A stretch of DNA of 64,000 nucleotides from the NCBI RefSeq assembly GCF_963675815.1, contig NZ_OY776574.1, positions 1,110,001-1,174,000 of the forward strand, in the 5' to 3' direction. The first letter of the stretch is position 1. Every line of letters starts with the position of its first letter. The translations under genes were made by a program, and so were the position numbers. Under the pieces are notes generated by a model. That model made no database searches and had not been told where the DNA came from. It saw nothing but the letters and a program-made list of their open reading frames with translations. This stretch comes from an uncultured Desulfuromusa sp. Its GTDB lineage: Bacteria; Desulfobacterota; Desulfuromonadia; Desulfuromonadales; Geopsychrobacteraceae. Below are positions 43,743-52,421 of this stretch, in pieces.

Positions 43743-44453
43743 ATGTTACTGATCCTTGCTGCAACCTCCCTGGAGACAAAACTTCTGCGTCAAAACATGA
43801 CCCGGGTTCAATTCCTCTCAAGCGGGTCGATCAAAATCATTGCAGGATCCCTGGAAGATCAGGACATCCTTCTTTGCCACGGAGGAATTGGTCAGGTTAA
43901 CATGGCAATTCAATTAACAAAAATCTTGAATGCCCATTCTCCCTCGGCTGTCTTCCTGTGCGGTTGCGGCGGATGCTACCCGGATAGCGGTCTTGAGATT
44001 GGAGACCTGGCTTTGGCCGATATTGAAATCTTTGGCGATTTGGGCGTGACCACTGATGACAAATTTATTCCTCTTGATCATCTCGATATTCCACAGGACA
44101 AACAACTGACACCTGTGATAAAGCAATCAATTCCTCTCGATCCGGAACTCTTCATCTGGGCACAGCAGATCCTCGCAGATGTCACCTGTGGTCCATTCGT
44201 CACCATCAATTGCTGCAGCGGCACCTCGGATTCAAGCATCAACCTGCAACAGCGGACAGGTGGTATTTGCGAAAATATGGAAGGAGCTGCAGCAGCACAG
44301 GTTTGTTCGGAATTTAATGTCCCTCTCCTGGAACTGCGTGGCATTTCGAATCCAACCGGGACTCGTGATCCACAACTATGGGACATTGATCGTGGTACTG
44401 AGACGGCGCAGCGAGGGATCTTAAAACTACTGAAACACTGGCCCTCCAGATAA
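43743..44453 (+). CDS. mqnB: Futalosine hydrolase MqnB
   Basis: Splits futalosine (or aminofutalosine products) to dehypoxanthinyl futalosine and hypoxanthine in the futalosine route to menaquinone. A 236-residue nucleoside phosphorylase-like protein starting MLLILAATSLETKLL. Typical segments are FLCGCGGCYPDSGLEIGDLALADIE, ICENMEGAAAAQVC near 185 and ELRGISNPTGTRD near 203. A start seven codons upstream is possible but would overlap the preceding gene by 20 bases. Followed by mqnD. Confidence 0.88.
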   Translation: MLLILAATSLETKLLRQNMTRVQFLSSGSIKIIAGSLEDQDILLCHGGIGQVNMAIQLTKILNAHSPSAVFLCGCGGCYPDSGLEIGDLALADIEIFGDLGVTTDDKFIPLDHLDIPQDKQLTPVIKQSIPLDPELFIWAQQILADVTCGPFVTINCCSGTSDSSINLQQRTGGICENMEGAAAAQVCSEFNVPLLELRGISNPTGTRDPQLWDIDRGTETAQRGILKLLKHWPSR

Positions 44454-44471
44454 AGAATGAGAGGAAGAACA

Positions 44472-45305
44472 ATGCAGCAACTGCATCTGGGCTACTCACC
44501 CTGCCCTAACGATACATTTATTTTCTATGGCTTGATCCATGGAAAAATTCCCTCCCTGGAGATCAAGTTTATTGAACAGCTTGAAGATGTTGAGACACTT
44601 AACCAGTTAGCCTTGCAAAGTCAGCTTGATCTCACAAAAATTTCATATCATGCCTTTGGTCATCTGCGCAAAGACTACGTTCTCTTACGCAGCGGTGGCG
44701 CTCTTGGAAGGGGATGCGGCCCTTTGATTGTTGCCGGGAACAACACTTCTATGGCACAACTCCAGGGGAAAAAGATAGCTATTCCCGGACAACTCACAAC
44801 GGCCAACCTTTTACTTCAACTCCATTCTGAGGGTTATGAAGATGTTCTGATTCTCCCTTTTGATCAAATTATGGCTGCGGTAGCACAAGGAAAAGTGGAT
44901 GCCGGTGTTATCATTCATGAATCACGCTTTACTTATCAGCAACACGGGTTGAAACAAGTTCTCGATCTGGGGCAATGGTGGGAAGAAGAAACAGGCTGTC
45001 CGATTCCTCTGGGGGGGATTCTTGCCAAGCGAACTTTAGGGACAAAATTGATCCATCAGATTGACAAGGCCCTGCGCCACAGCATTGAATATGCTTATGC
45101 ACATCCCCATGAACCACAAGCCTATATCAAACAGCATGCTCAGGAATTAGATGACAGCGTGATTCGCAATCACATTGATCTCTATGTTAATGACTTCTCC
45201 ATCGACCTGGGAGATGAAGGGATTCAGGCTGTCAAAAGTCTGCTTGATCGTGCCGAAAAGCGGGGCATCATTCCCTCTTGTAATTTGCCTTTGTTTGCCG
45301 AATAG
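44472..45305 (+). CDS. mqnD: 1,4-dihydroxy-6-naphthoate synthase MqnD
   Basis: Makes 1,4-dihydroxy-6-naphthoate from cyclic dehypoxanthinyl futalosine. About 277 residues of a periplasmic-binding-protein-like fold. The start LHLGYSPCPNDTFIFYGL is a family signature, with GGALGRGCGPLIVAGNN near 75 and GVIIHESRFTY near 145. The ATG at 44472 has an AGAGGAAG site. mqnA, mqnC and mqnE are not in the window. Ends at a terminator. Confidence 0.9.
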   Translation: MQQLHLGYSPCPNDTFIFYGLIHGKIPSLEIKFIEQLEDVETLNQLALQSQLDLTKISYHAFGHLRKDYVLLRSGGALGRGCGPLIVAGNNTSMAQLQGKKIAIPGQLTTANLLLQLHSEGYEDVLILPFDQIMAAVAQGKVDAGVIIHESRFTYQQHGLKQVLDLGQWWEEETGCPIPLGGILAKRTLGTKLIHQIDKALRHSIEYAYAHPHEPQAYIKQHAQELDDSVIRNHIDLYVNDFSIDLGDEGIQAVKSLLDRAEKRGIIPSCNLPLFAE

Positions 45306-45321
45306 GCATAAAAAGTAGAAC

Positions 45322-45350
45322 AAAAAAGGCGACCCGAAAGTCGCCTTTAA
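45322..45350. terminator. Bidirectional terminator between mqnD and serA
   Basis: GGCGAC (45328-45333) with GTCGCC (45340-45345), loop of six, A-run left and TTTAAA right. Confidence 0.75.
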
Positions 45351-45380
45351 AGAACAATTTATTGAAATGACTAAAGGTCG

Positions 45381-46976
45381 TTACACCTGGTCCAGATGAA
45401 CAGCCTTAATAAACTTTGCACTGACGGCATCGCTCACCTTTTGTAAAGTGGCTTCATCCACCAGAGAGTCTACCGAGAAAACCACCATTGCTTCCCCAGC
45501 TTTCTCCCGTCGGCCAAGACTCATATTCCCGATATTAACATCTGCCTCTCCGAGAACGGTTCCAATCTTACCAATCAGCCCTGGACGATCCTGATAGTTG
45601 ATAACCAACATATGTTTTTCCGGGCGGAAATCGATGGCATAATTACGCATCTTGACGATTTTTGGAGTTCCCTCAAATAAGGTTCCGGCAATTGTCCTGC
45701 GCCCCTGAGCAGTTTCAATACTCAATGTAATCAGACTGGAAAAGGAATCGGTTTCCGTTGAACGGATGGACTCAACTTCAATTCCCATTTCCCGAGCAAT
45801 CAAACCGGCATTGACCATATTAACATCCTGATCAGAACAATGATTCAAGAGTGCCGCCAAACCACAGACACTTAAAGGAGCACAGTCAAAGCGAGCCAGC
45901 TTGCCATTATAAGTGAAAGTAATTTTATTGGGGTTTGGTGGTGCCAACTGGGAGATAAAATCACCAAGGATGGAAACCAATTGCATAAATGGCTTCATAT
46001 GTTCCATCTGATCCGGGTCAAAGCGGGGGATATTCACCGCATTTTCCATAGGTCGACCATCAACATAGTTCACAATCTCTTTACTGACATCAACGGCAAC
46101 ATTTTTCTGTGCTTCAAAGGTATTGGCCCCGAGATGTGGAGTGACCAGCATTTTGGGATGACTGATCAATTTTCTCAAAACATCTGTTTTAGGAGGTTCT
46201 TCACTCCAGACATCAAACGCTGCACCAGCACATTTACCGCTTTCTAAAGCCTCCAGCATGGCGGCTTCGTTAATGATACCACCTCGTGCACAGTTGATAA
46301 TGATGACTCCATCCTGCATTCCCTTAAAGCTTTCTGCAGAAACAATGTTGCGCGTTTCATCATTTAACGGAGTATGAACGGTAATAATGTCAGAAAAACG
46401 GATAATATCTTCCAATGGCAAAAGCTTTACACCAAAATCATCAGCACGTTTTTCAGAAATATAGGGGTCATAAGTCATCACTTCTGCTTCAAAAGCCCGG
46501 CATCTACGCGCCACCCGGCCACCAACTTTACCCAGACCGATAATTCCAACCGTTTTGCCCTTCAGTTCACGACCCGTGAAAAGCGCCCGCTGCCAGTCGC
46601 CACTTTTCAGACTGCTATTTGCCATGGGCACATTTCGAAACAGAGAGAGCATAATAGCCATCGTATGCTCAGCAGCTGAATTCACGTTGCCGTAGGGGGC
46701 ATTGACAACAATAATCCCTTTGCTGCTGGCAGCATCAACATCAACATTATCGATTCCAACCCCGGCACGGGCAACAATTTTCAGGTTGTCGGCGCAATCA
46801 AGGAGGGCCTTATCGACCAGCGTTCCACTGCGGGTAATAATCGCTTCATAACCACCGATAACTTTATGAAGCTCAGGGATTGATAAACCCAGCTTTTTAT
46901 CGATCTGAATGCGGGGATCTTCATTCAGTGGGAGCAAACCATTATCGGAAATTTCATCGGTTATCAGAACTTTCAT
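45381..46976 (-). CDS. serA: D-3-phosphoglycerate dehydrogenase SerA
   Basis: First step of serine synthesis. The 531 residues are the long three-domain form. N-terminal: IITRSGTLVDKALLD and KIVARAGVGIDNVDVDAAS. NAD-binding: VGIIGLGKVGGRVARR near 145. Catalytic: NCARGGIINEAAMLEAL and HLGANTFEAQKNVAVDV near 285. A linking intervening domain follows, then a C-terminal ACT domain (HMLVINYQDRPGLIGKIGTVLGEADVNIGNM near 458-490), which usually gives serine feedback. SerC is coded about 3 kb away. Confidence 0.95.
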   Translation of the reverse strand: MKVLITDEISDNGLLPLNEDPRIQIDKKLGLSIPELHKVIGGYEAIITRSGTLVDKALLDCADNLKIVARAGVGIDNVDVDAASSKGIIVVNAPYGNVNSAAEHTMAIMLSLFRNVPMANSSLKSGDWQRALFTGRELKGKTVGIIGLGKVGGRVARRCRAFEAEVMTYDPYISEKRADDFGVKLLPLEDIIRFSDIITVHTPLNDETRNIVSAESFKGMQDGVIIINCARGGIINEAAMLEALESGKCAGAAFDVWSEEPPKTDVLRKLISHPKMLVTPHLGANTFEAQKNVAVDVSKEIVNYVDGRPMENAVNIPRFDPDQMEHMKPFMQLVSILGDFISQLAPPNPNKITFTYNGKLARFDCAPLSVCGLAALLNHCSDQDVNMVNAGLIAREMGIEVESIRSTETDSFSSLITLSIETAQGRRTIAGTLFEGTPKIVKMRNYAIDFRPEKHMLVINYQDRPGLIGKIGTVLGEADVNIGNMSLGRREKAGEAMVVFSVDSLVDEATLQKVSDAVSAKFIKAVHLDQV

Positions 46977-47081
46977 TTTATCGACCTCTCCGTAACAACA
47001 TAAATCAATGACAGGGTATTTTAGCTGAGCGGTGGGATTCTAAGACCATAGCGAAAACATGTCAATGTCCAAGACTTGAGA

Positions 47082-48017
47082 TCAAGGAAGAAGCCTTACA
47101 TCATCAAGATAGATCGTGCGGGAATGGGTCAGCTTGCCAACAAATAAACCCATACCGGCAATATGATGCATATCCATCAGCCGGTTTTTAGGGGCATGTT
47201 CAGCTGTTGCTAAAGAAACCTCGAGGTGGTTCCATCCGGGAATGAGATCAAAACTGGCATTAAAACGATCACTATAGACATTCTTATAGTCACGATGATG
47301 CTGGTCATGAATCCTGAAATGGAGATTTAAGTTTTCATTATCAGGATTAAACACCTGCAAACTCACTGCCCCATAAGAACTCCAGTCGCGGGGAAAATCC
47401 TTAAGTCCGATACCTGAGTAGCGTTGACGGCTTAACTCCACCTGCAGAGAAGACGTCCCCGCAAAAAATATGTCATTGCTAATTCTACGTCTCGCACTCC
47501 CACTCCAGCGAGTCTTTTCTAATGGCGTCTCAAAACCAGACAAAAGCGGGAACTGTCTCCAGCTGACCAGATCATCCACAAGAACTTTGCTGACAGGCAA
47601 TAATATCCAAAGAGTCAAAAGCATGATAGGAGCTTGGAGTACTCTTAGTCGCCAGACCGCGACTGTCTTTCTTGATTCAGAAAAAAAACACAGTCCCCCC
47701 AAAGCTCCGACAATATCATTTCCCAAATCTGACCAGGCTGCTTCACGACCAATTTGAGACTGTATTAACTCACTGAGTCCACCAAACAAAGTGGCAAAGA
47801 AAACAATTTCAAATAAATAACGTTTAAAAGAGAGATGAGGCCGCCAGCACACATAAAGATAAGCCCAGAGAGCAAAGCAGAATAAATGGCCCATTCCCCA
47901 GAGATAGCGAAAACTGCGCAAAGACTCTGGCCCCGGACCACCCACAAACAAGAAAACAGCAGCTGACAACGCCAGAAACCCAAGAATGTCTTGTCGTCTA
48001 ATTTTCAATCTTTTCAT
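47082..48017 (-). CDS. VanZ-like membrane protein
   Basis: A 311-residue protein with about four N-terminal membrane segments of the VanZ family (YLWGMGHLFCFALWAYLYV, then GLSELIQSQIGREAAWSDLGNDIVGALGG). The second half, from ~150, is a soluble beta-rich domain that looks like a carbohydrate-binding-type jelly roll, ending TIYLDDVRLLP. VanZ relatives are linked to glycopeptide resistance or surface polymers, but function here is not known. Confidence 0.8.
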   Translation of the reverse strand: MKRLKIRRQDILGFLALSAAVFLFVGGPGPESLRSFRYLWGMGHLFCFALWAYLYVCWRPHLSFKRYLFEIVFFATLFGGLSELIQSQIGREAAWSDLGNDIVGALGGLCFFSESRKTVAVWRLRVLQAPIMLLTLWILLPVSKVLVDDLVSWRQFPLLSGFETPLEKTRWSGSARRRISNDIFFAGTSSLQVELSRQRYSGIGLKDFPRDWSSYGAVSLQVFNPDNENLNLHFRIHDQHHRDYKNVYSDRFNASFDLIPGWNHLEVSLATAEHAPKNRLMDMHHIAGMGLFVGKLTHSRTIYLDDVRLLP

Positions 48018-48307
48018 CTTTTCAAAATTGTAAAAATTTTCGACAGTTACAAGAAAACAGCCCTCATTATGACATCAATACCCTGTGATTTCCCCTCAAA
48101 AAAAATGGTCATAAATTAAAACTTCAAACATAATAGCTATATTTCAATAGCTTATCTAAAAGACTTTTTTTGCTGTACCTGTCGATCATACAAAATAAGG
48201 ACAAGGGCATAACATTTGCTAACATTTTTAATCTATGAGATTATAGGCCCGTTAAAAGCAATACCGGAACAGGGTAGAGTTCTTGATTCAAACGAAGGAG
48301 AATCCAA
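48018..48307. other. Intergenic region between the VanZ-like and PilZ genes
   Basis: AT-rich, no gene seen. It holds the -24/-12-type promoter for the PilZ gene and the unidentified promoter of the VanZ-like gene. Confidence 0.5.
48205..48220 (+). promoter_or_regulatory. Sigma-54-type promoter of the PilZ gene
   Basis: GGGCATAACATTTGCT has GG (48206-48207) and GC (48218-48219) 10 bases apart, keeping GGCA and TTGCT. Predicted start near 48231, 77 bases before the gene. Confidence 0.6.
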
Positions 48308-48685
48308 ATGGAAAGTCGTATTCAATATAGCCCAGTGAGATCCTATCAGCGCTTTAAAGCTACTGATCGTGCGTTGGTTCTGGTCAATCGAGGGCCGGAA
48401 TCCCTCCCATACCATATTATGGATATCAGTGAAGGTGGACTTTCTTTTCGCTATCTTGGACAAAAGCTCAAACGCTCTGAAGTTAAGAAAATCAGTCTTT
48501 ACTATAACGAGCAATTGATTGTTGATGATATCCCGATCAAAACAATTTCTGATCACCGCCTACGAGACAATATCATTCCTGTTCGCCGAGGAAGTATTCG
48601 CTTTCAGGAATTAGAGCCCGATAAATTGAGTAAACTGGAGAAATTTATTCAGCAGTTTACCGAAGCTCCATTACCTGTTGCCTGA
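48308..48685 (+). CDS. PilZ-domain protein
   Basis: A 125-residue cyclic-di-GMP receptor-type protein. The N-terminal SYQRFKATDRALVLV supplies the RxxxR-like segment and DISEGGLSFRYLG the D-x-S-x-x-G motif. Both motifs are intact, unlike the other PilZ protein in the window. The ATG has a GAAGGAG site, and the gene appears to be under sigma-54. Target unknown. Confidence 0.83.
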   Translation: MESRIQYSPVRSYQRFKATDRALVLVNRGPESLPYHIMDISEGGLSFRYLGQKLKRSEVKKISLYYNEQLIVDDIPIKTISDHRLRDNIIPVRRGSIRFQELEPDKLSKLEKFIQQFTEAPLPVA

Positions 48686-48788
48686 TTTTCTTTACCCTAA
48701 TCTCCAAAATTTCAATCTCCCATAAAGCACAACTACGAATAACGTTTTGTGTTTTTCTTTGCAATCGAAACAGCTATACCCCCCCAAT

Positions 48789-48828
48789 AAAAAAAGGGAA
48801 AACCGATTTAATGGCTCTCCCTTTCTTT
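48789..48828. terminator. Bidirectional terminator
   Basis: AAAGGGA (48793-48799) with TCCCTTT (48818-48824), 18-base loop with inner CC/GG, T-rich on both outer sides; serves PilZ (+) and the PEP-CTERM gene (-). Confidence 0.6.
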
Positions 48829-48850
48829 TCAATCGTTCTTTTCTGGAATC

Positions 48851-49558
48851 CTATTTTTTTATTTTTCTTCTATAGAGAGTCAATCCGATCAGACCGGAAC
48901 CCAGCAGAACCATGGTGGCTGGTTCAGGAACTGGAGCAGTAACAGCACCTTCGATTGTATCATTTGCGCATGTCATCCCCCATTTAAGACCAATATCAGT
49001 GGCACCAGATAAACTCGAGAGAGAGATATTGTAAGTGATATAATCACCAAGGGATGTCATATCCACAAAGCTATTATCACTTAAAGCTGTTCCTGTACCA
49101 TCTTTGCGCAAAACTTCTTGACCATCACGAACAATAAATCCACCTTGAATATAGGGATCTGCTTCTGTCGACAGTAAATAGTCGAACCCGGAATAAAGCT
49201 TTCCTTCACTTGTATCAAAAACAAGCTCCCAATCTTCGCCATTGGTGCTATCATCACTCGTATATCCAGGCTCGCTACCGTATGGGGACCATCCGTTGGT
49301 ACTTATAAATAAATCACCATATTTCGTATTATAAGAATCATTTGACTCAGTAAAACCAGTATAGATATCAACGGTCATATACTTCTCTGAAAAACTTACA
49401 TTGATTCCATCAATACCATATTGATCTACGCTTCCAATAACATCGCCATAGCCATGGCCATCGGAACCCTCATAATTATCTGCAATCGTATACGCAAATG
49501 CCGACGTTGCAAAAAGCAAAAAGCTAACAACAAATAATACTGGAAAATACTTTTTCAT
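48851..49558 (-). CDS. PEP-CTERM sorting-domain protein
   Basis: A 235-residue secreted protein with signal MKKYFPVLFVVSFLLFATSAFA, a beta-rich body and the tail VPEPATMVLLGSGLIGLTLYRRKIKK (PEP, membrane stretch, basic end). It resembles the protein at 40078 in tail but not in body, so they are different cargo for the same exosortase. The ATG has AAGGAG. A strong -24/-12 promoter lies at 49604-49619. Confidence 0.9.
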   Translation of the reverse strand: MKKYFPVLFVVSFLLFATSAFAYTIADNYEGSDGHGYGDVIGSVDQYGIDGINVSFSEKYMTVDIYTGFTESNDSYNTKYGDLFISTNGWSPYGSEPGYTSDDSTNGEDWELVFDTSEGKLYSGFDYLLSTEADPYIQGGFIVRDGQEVLRKDGTGTALSDNSFVDMTSLGDYITYNISLSSLSGATDIGLKWGMTCANDTIEGAVTAPVPEPATMVLLGSGLIGLTLYRRKIKK

Positions 49559-49603
49559 CCTGTCTCCTTAAATCATAAAATTATTTCTTTTCTCATTTCT
49601 ATT

Positions 49604-49619
49604 TGCAAGCAAAGAGCCA
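49604..49619 (-). promoter_or_regulatory. Sigma-54-type promoter of the second PEP-CTERM gene
   Basis: On the minus strand TGGCTCTTTGCTTGCA keeps TGGC and TTGCA, with GG and GC 10 bases apart; 46 bases upstream of the gene. Confidence 0.7.
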
Positions 49620-49765
49620 ACAATTCTGGATATTTAAAAAATGAACAAAGGCTGGGAGGTTATCTTAAAAATTTCTCTGGTTTTTCAGACACCTCCAAAG
49701 AATTAATGATAACAAATTCCGTCATTCTTTTAGCTGAATTATTAAACTTTGTCAGTTTCTCTTAC

Positions 49766-49800
49766 AAAAAAGGCCCGCACAGAAATATCTGCACGGGCCT
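49766..49800 (-). terminator. Terminator after serC
   Basis: On the minus strand GGCCCG (49799-49794) with CGGGCC (49777-49772), plus inner CAGA/TCTG, followed by TTTTTTT. Ends the aroF-serC operon. Confidence 0.85.
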
Positions 49801-49824
49801 CAGTGTAATGTTTTTCGACAAATA

Positions 49825-50916
49825 CTATCCGTTCTTTCGCTGAAATTCCTCCATAAACTTCGCCAGCTTTTCCACCCCGACCATCGACATAGGATTATAG
49901 ATCGAAGCGCGGATACCACCAACGTTCCGGTGGCCCTTTAAAGCATAGAGTCCAGCAGCATCAGCTTCTTGCAAAAATTTAGCATCAAGCTCTTCACTTG
50001 CCAATTTAAATGAGACATTCATGATTGAGCGAGATTCGGCTTGAGCTATCCCGCGATAGAAATCGCTACCATCTATAACCTGATACAGTCGTGCAGCTTT
50101 TTGTTCATTCAGTTTTTCAATCGCGGCCACGCCTCCCTGCTCTTTGAGCCATTCAAGGACTAACTTGATAACGTATACCGCAAAGGTGTTCGTGGTATTT
50201 GTAAGAGAGTTATCTTTATTACATTGGGTATAGTTCAATAATGTCGGTGTCTGCTTAGCAGCATAACCCAGCAGATCTTCACGAATAATCACCATTGCCA
50301 TTCCTGAAGGGCCGAGGTTTTTCTGTAATCCGGCATAGACAACACCGAACTGACTGTAGTCAATCCGGCGGGAAAGCAATTCCGAAGTCATATCGGCAAT
50401 TAACGGCACATTTCCTGTCTCTGGGAATTGATTCCAACGCGTTCCATAAATTGTGTTATTGCTGGTGATATGAAGGTAAGCAGCGCTCTGATCAATCTGA
50501 TCGGCTGTAACTTCCGGAATCCGGTCAAAATCGGTTGCAGCGCTGCTGGCAATAATGTCCATGTCACTAAAAGTTTTTGCCTCTTTTGCCGCTAATCCAG
50601 CAAAATTTCCACTCTCCACATAGAGGCACTTCCGAGAAGAAACACGCTCAGCAAAATTCAATGGCAAAGCTGCAAACTGCATCCGCGCGCCACCATGAGC
50701 AAAGAGGATGCGATAATTATCCGGCAAGCCCGTCAACTCCCGGAACAGCGACTGTGCTTCGTCAAGAACGGCAATAAATTCTTTAGAGCGATGGCTGATT
50801 TCAATAACTGAAACTCCCATCCCCTGAAAATCCAACCATTCCTGCTGAATTTTCTGCATCACCGGTTCAGGCAGCATTGCCGGCCCTGCACCAAAATTAT
50901 AAATTTTTTCTGCCAT
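49825..50916 (-). CDS. serC: Phosphoserine aminotransferase SerC
   Basis: Converts 3-phosphohydroxypyruvate and glutamate to phosphoserine with PLP; also acts in pyridoxal synthesis in some bacteria. About 363 residues from ATG 50916 (GGAG site), beginning MAEKIYNFGAGPAMLP. Features: FAHGGARMQFAALPLN near 75, ITSNNTIYGTRWNQFP near 152, and the PLP-lysine segment VYAGLQKNLGPSGM near 195. An upstream ATG at 50931 adds five residues but has a weaker ribosome site. Last gene of the aroF operon; SerA is coded elsewhere in the window. Confidence 0.95.
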   Translation of the reverse strand: MAEKIYNFGAGPAMLPEPVMQKIQQEWLDFQGMGVSVIEISHRSKEFIAVLDEAQSLFRELTGLPDNYRILFAHGGARMQFAALPLNFAERVSSRKCLYVESGNFAGLAAKEAKTFSDMDIIASSAATDFDRIPEVTADQIDQSAAYLHITSNNTIYGTRWNQFPETGNVPLIADMTSELLSRRIDYSQFGVVYAGLQKNLGPSGMAMVIIREDLLGYAAKQTPTLLNYTQCNKDNSLTNTTNTFAVYVIKLVLEWLKEQGGVAAIEKLNEQKAARLYQVIDGSDFYRGIAQAESRSIMNVSFKLASEELDAKFLQEADAAGLYALKGHRNVGGIRASIYNPMSMVGVEKLAKFMEEFQRKNG

Positions 50917-50942
50917 ATTTTTCTCCGCCATTGATTCTTTGT

Positions 50943-51224
50943 CTATTTTACAATCTTGAGTCGATTTTTACTGCGAGAATCCGGGGGGGAAGGTTTTGGA
51001 TCCTCATCTGACTCAGAGTGAGAAATTTCAGTCGCTGCGTCCCCCATCTGCGGGAGGTTTCCATCTTGGAGCATTTGTTCAACTGAACCGGCAATCGTCA
51101 GACACTGTTTCATACAAACTTTCCGCACTGGACACATGCTGCAATCTGCCTCACCTGCAGCGGCTTTAAGACTATGAATCAGCAATTCGACACTTTCCAA
51201 TTGTGACAGTGGAACAAAATACAT
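50943..51224 (-). CDS. Small Cys-rich hypothetical protein in the aroF-serC operon
   Basis: A 93-residue soluble protein with four cysteines grouped as C-x2-C-x5-C-x3-C (residues 28-41: CSMCPVRKVCMKQC), which may bind a metal or a cluster. The C-terminal third is acidic then basic and probably disordered. It has a strong AGGAGG site. It lies 21 bases after aroF and 26 before serC. Family not recognised. Confidence 0.6.
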   Translation of the reverse strand: MYFVPLSQLESVELLIHSLKAAAGEADCSMCPVRKVCMKQCLTIAGSVEQMLQDGNLPQMGDAATEISHSESDEDPKPSPPDSRSKNRLKIVK

Positions 51225-51245
51225 GTTTCTTCCTCCTGAAAAGGG

Positions 51246-52268
51246 TTAAGCCATTTCGCGATCAGCAACTTTAACAAACTCTCGCAATTTATCCATCATC
51301 ATTTGGAAATCATCAGGCCGCAACGATTGAGGTCCATCACTTGCAGCCTTTTCAGGGCAGGGGTGAACTTCGACAATCAGACCATCAGCTCCAGCGGCAG
51401 CCGCCGCATATGACATCGGGGCAATCAAAGAAGCATGGCCTGTAGCGTGTGATGGATCAATGATAACCGGCAGGTGAGTTTGTTGCTTCAAGACCGGCAC
51501 GGCAGAGATATCAAGAGTATTTCGTGTTGCTGTTTCAAAAGTACGAATACCCCGCTCACAGAGGATAACCCGGCGATTTCCCTCGGAGAGAACATACTCG
51601 GCGCTCATCAAAAATTCCTGAATTGTTGTCGACATCCCCCGCTTGAGAAGGATAGGCTTATCCAGCTGCCCAAGCATTTTTAATAATGCAAAATTTTGTG
51701 TATTACGAGCACCAACCTGCATCACATCGGCATAGCGAGCCACCAGCTCCACATCCCGCGGATTAACAACCTCAGTCACAATTGGCAAGCCGGTTATTTC
51801 ACGGGCTTCGGCCAGCAACTTAAGACCATCCTCTTCCATCCCCTGGAAGGAGTAGGGACTGGTCCGTGGCTTGTATGCGCCACCGCGCAGCAGTCGCGCT
51901 CCCGATTTTTTTACAGCAACCGCGGTTTCACATATCTGTTCTCTATCTTCAACAGCACAAGGTCCGGCTGCCACCACAAATTCCTTCCCCCCAAAACACA
52001 GTCCCGGAACAATTTCAACTTCACTCGATTGCGGTTGGACCTCACGACTGGCCAGCTTATAAGGTTTAAGAATCGGCACCACATTTTCCACACCAGACAT
52101 AAGCTGGAGTGTCTGCAATTTCTCTTTACCCTGTTCTTCACCAACGGCACCAACAACATTCCGGGTCTCGCCGTAAATGATATGAGGTTGGTACCCCAGT
52201 TCGATTATTTTCTTTTCTACCGCCTCAAGATCCGATTGTGCAGCACCCTTTTTCATAACAATAATCAT
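51246..52268 (-). CDS. aroF: 3-deoxy-7-phosphoheptulonate synthase (DAHP synthase, AroF/KDPS-like type)
   Basis: First step of the shikimate pathway. About 340 residues, beginning MIIVMKKGAAQSDLEAVEKKI, a regulatory (ferredoxin-like) N-terminal domain, then a TIM barrel with the family segments FVVAAGPCAVEDREQI near 100, LRGGAYKPRTSPYSFQGM near 130, GARNTQNFALLKML near 185, and IIDPSHATGH near 280. This is the Ibeta, KDO8P-synthase-like form with metal-site Cys, His, Glu and Asp. ATG 52268 has AAGGAG. The preceding leader carries a Phe-rich peptide and attenuator, so phenylalanine supply should set its expression. Confidence 0.93.
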   Translation of the reverse strand: MIIVMKKGAAQSDLEAVEKKIIELGYQPHIIYGETRNVVGAVGEEQGKEKLQTLQLMSGVENVVPILKPYKLASREVQPQSSEVEIVPGLCFGGKEFVVAAGPCAVEDREQICETAVAVKKSGARLLRGGAYKPRTSPYSFQGMEEDGLKLLAEAREITGLPIVTEVVNPRDVELVARYADVMQVGARNTQNFALLKMLGQLDKPILLKRGMSTTIQEFLMSAEYVLSEGNRRVILCERGIRTFETATRNTLDISAVPVLKQQTHLPVIIDPSHATGHASLIAPMSYAAAAAGADGLIVEVHPCPEKAASDGPQSLRPDDFQMMMDKLREFVKVADREMA

Positions 52269-52303
52269 TTTGATCTCCTTCTTGCCATCTTGGCAGAAAA
52301 GGC

Positions 52304-52330
52304 AAAAGGCCACCCGAACTCCCGGCGGCC
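52304..52330 (-). terminator. Attenuator terminator upstream of aroF
   Basis: On the minus strand GGCCGCC (52330-52324) pairs with GGTGGCC (52314-52308, one G-U), loop GGGAGTTCG, followed by TTTTGCCTTTT. It stands between the leader peptide and aroF, 36 bases before the start. Confidence 0.75.
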
Positions 52331-52357
52331 TCAATTTCCAGATCATTTGAAATAGAA

Positions 52358-52395
52358 AAACCATGGGAGAACTGTCAGCCGTTCTGCCATGGTTT
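52358..52395 (-). promoter_or_regulatory. Long hairpin in the aroF leader
   Basis: AAACCATGG-AGAAC (52358-52366, 52368-52372) pairs with GTTCT-CCATGGTTT (52381-52385, 52387-52395), with one unpaired base on each side and an 8-base loop. It lies between leader-peptide stop and attenuator, where a pause or switching hairpin is expected. Confidence 0.6.
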
Positions 52396-52421
52396 GTGTC
52401 ATTTGAAGTTCTAAACCCTTC

